This document shows positions 63,085 through 64,000 of a DNA stretch of 64,000 nucleotides, one piece after another (the stretch's first letter is position 1; the number at the start of each line of letters is the position of its first letter). Made by a program: the position numbers and the translations under genes. Origin of the DNA: Candidatus Poseidonia sp. (GTDB lineage: Archaea > Thermoplasmatota > Poseidoniia > Poseidoniales > Poseidoniaceae); NCBI GenBank assembly GCA_030829545.1, contig JAURAI010000001.1:1-64000 (forward strand). The letters are read 5' to 3'. The notes under the pieces were generated by a model. The model saw only the letters and a program-made list of their open reading frames with translations, was not told the origin of the DNA and did not search any database.

Positions 63085-63864
63085 TCATTCAAAGTGTGGA
63101 TCACGCTTCTCGAGGAAGGCTTTCACACCTTCCTTGAAAGCGGATGTTGTCCCTGCCGCTTCAATCAGCGTCCGCTCGTGGTCCAAATGCGTTTTGAAAT
63201 CGTTGTCAGTCTGAACGTGAAGGAGGTGCTTGGTTGCTTCCTTCGTGTGTGCGCCCCACGACGACCACATGCTCGCCCATGCTTTTGCAGTCTCCATAAG
63301 TTCCTCTTGAGATACGATGGCGTCAATAGCGCCGTATTCATGCGCTTCTTGTCCGGACCATATTTGGTTGCCCAAGAAGAAACGACGAGCGACTTGTTCA
63401 CCGACATAGCGTGGCAATAACCAGGTTGTACCACCGTCAGGAGAGAGACCCATACCAGCGTAGGAAGCAGCCATACGGGCTTGGGGAGTCCCAATACGCG
63501 CATCGCATGCCAGTGCCAAGCCAAGCCCACCTCCCGCAGACACGCCGTTGAGGGCTGCAATAACGATGGTTGGTGATGTCCGAATGCGAACGATAAGTGG
63601 GTGCAAGATGCCCGTTAACTCACGAATCAATTGGGGTGCATCACCCTCGTCAATGGATGTTTGAAAGGCATTGATGTCTGCACCCGCAGAGAAAAAACGC
63701 CCTTCGCCGGTCAATACGATGGCTTTTGTTTCCTGGTCGTTCAATCCATCATTGACCGCATCTGCGATGAGGGGAAGGAATTCCTTTGAGAAGGATTGCG
63801 TCGATGCCTGACCGGCCATGGTAATGATGCGAATCTCGTCGTGTTGTTCAACTTCAATTCCCAT
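63085..63864 (-). CDS. Enoyl-CoA isomerase, PaaG-like
   Basis: 259 residues. Crotonase fold with GRFFSAGADINAF (oxyanion loop). Neither hydratase Glu is kept: GGGLGLALACD has Gly and the second position is SYAGMGL. Instead the segment GLSPDGGTTWLLPR, with an Asp, matches PaaG, which isomerises ring-epoxide CoA esters to oxepins, or shifts double bonds. Found beside the BoxB-like epoxidase cluster and 9 bp downstream of an aldehyde dehydrogenase on the same strand, which supports a role in aromatic degradation. Confidence 0.85.
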   Translation of the reverse strand: MGIEVEQHDEIRIITMAGQASTQSFSKEFLPLIADAVNDGLNDQETKAIVLTGEGRFFSAGADINAFQTSIDEGDAPQLIRELTGILHPLIVRIRTSPTIVIAALNGVSAGGGLGLALACDARIGTPQARMAASYAGMGLSPDGGTTWLLPRYVGEQVARRFFLGNQIWSGQEAHEYGAIDAIVSQEELMETAKAWASMWSSWGAHTKEATKHLLHVQTDNDFKTHLDHERTLIEAAGTTSAFKEGVKAFLEKRDPHFE

Positions 63865-63873
63865 GTTTTACCC

Positions 63874-64000
63874 TCACAACTTGACATTGACGTTCTTGAC
63901 CTTGGTGTAGAAGCGAAGCGCATCTTGGCTCTGTTCGATGCCGATGCCTGAATGCTTCCAGCCAGTGAAGGCCGTTTGAGGGAAGGTGATGGGGTATTCG
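63874..64000 (-). CDS. Aldehyde dehydrogenase, C-terminal fragment (gene continues beyond the window)
   Basis: The last 41 codons are present, ending at TGA 63876-63874. The text FTGWKHSGIGIEQSQDALRFY then TKVKNVNVKL is the usual C-terminus of aldehyde dehydrogenases (GxKxSGxGxE..xxALxFYTxxK). The catalytic Cys and Glu lie outside the window. In the Box and Paa pathways an aldehyde dehydrogenase oxidises the semialdehyde formed after ring opening, so its place next to the PaaG-like gene is meaningful, though many other roles exist. Confidence 0.8.
   Translation of the reverse strand, partial: EYPITFPQTAFTGWKHSGIGIEQSQDALRFYTKVKNVNVKL

Noticed and set aside
1-64000. CRISPR arrays, insertion sequences, integrases or rRNA genes.
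   Set aside because: I found no regular short repeats with spacers, no transposase-like protein and no rRNA sequence in this window.

Overview
The window looks like a chromosome segment of an uncultured marine planktonic archaeon, most likely Marine Group II (Candidatus Poseidoniales, Thermoplasmatota). The archaeal markers are a CDP-archaeol synthase (CarS), an Orc1/Cdc6 initiator, a TBP-like protein, an HTH of the bacterio-opsin-activator type, the archaeal CoA-biosynthesis enzymes, a geranylgeranyl-reductase-like flavoprotein and a tRNA-Gly without an encoded CCA. Very large secreted proteins with a C-terminal membrane anchor, including an S8 protease with a long calcium-binding repeat tail, fit a surface-attached, protein-degrading heterotroph. 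The lineage is my inference from gene content; no rRNA is present.

Layout. 1-5126: the end of a glycosyltransferase, a small membrane protein, and an overlapping three-gene set of two secreted proteins with unusual heme-c-like Cys/His motifs plus a membrane protein. 5130-12705: an ABC exporter divergent from an 1869-residue subtilisin-like protease. 12768-15866: tRNA-Gly, CarS, a membrane-anchored hydrolase and a MerT-like protein. 15867-26237 (minus): the outstanding feature, an operon fabI - 2934-residue PfaA-like fatty-acid/polyketide megasynthase - Sfp-type phosphopantetheinyl transferase. 26356-35621 (minus): two anchored surface proteins flanking a TatD-like hydrolase, a TBP-like protein and an unknown gene. 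35751-44121: hotdog thioesterase, an EF-Tu-like protein without a P-loop, a PH-like membrane protein, a PfkB kinase, a biotin carboxylase, a fatty-acid-hydroxylase-family protein, a SLOG protein and a CysJ-like reductase. 44273-47151: an MBL-fold hydrolase, a possible replication-origin element, Orc1/Cdc6 and a membrane protein. 47152-52759: a glycosyltransferase, a fused CoA-biosynthesis enzyme, a candidate structured RNA, a large wHTH protein and a small wHTH protein. 52951-58638: a minus-strand operon (GGR-like, enoyl-CoA hydratase, aldolase) divergent from moaE-moaC-fbp-HTH regulator. 58697-64000: a BoxB/PaaA-like diiron epoxidase behind a twin-palindrome promoter, a DMT transporter, 3-hydroxyacyl-CoA dehydrogenase, a gene broken by an in-frame TGA, a PaaG-like isomerase and the end of an aldehyde dehydrogenase.

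How it fits together. The megasynthase carries KS, AT, a second KS, three ACPs, KR and DH domains; the missing enoyl reductase is supplied by the adjacent FabI and the ACP-activating enzyme by the adjacent transferase. This reads as a self-contained, bacterial-type iterative acyl-chain synthase in an archaeon whose membrane lipids are expected to be isoprenoid. A biotin carboxylase (possible malonyl-CoA supply), a thioesterase and a fatty-acid-hydroxylase-family enzyme lie within 26 kb. The right end instead suggests aerobic, CoA-linked degradation of aromatic or fatty acids. All three ACPs have Thr where the phosphopantetheine-bearing Ser is expected, so the loading chemistry deserves attention. 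I could not run searches, so novelty is not established.
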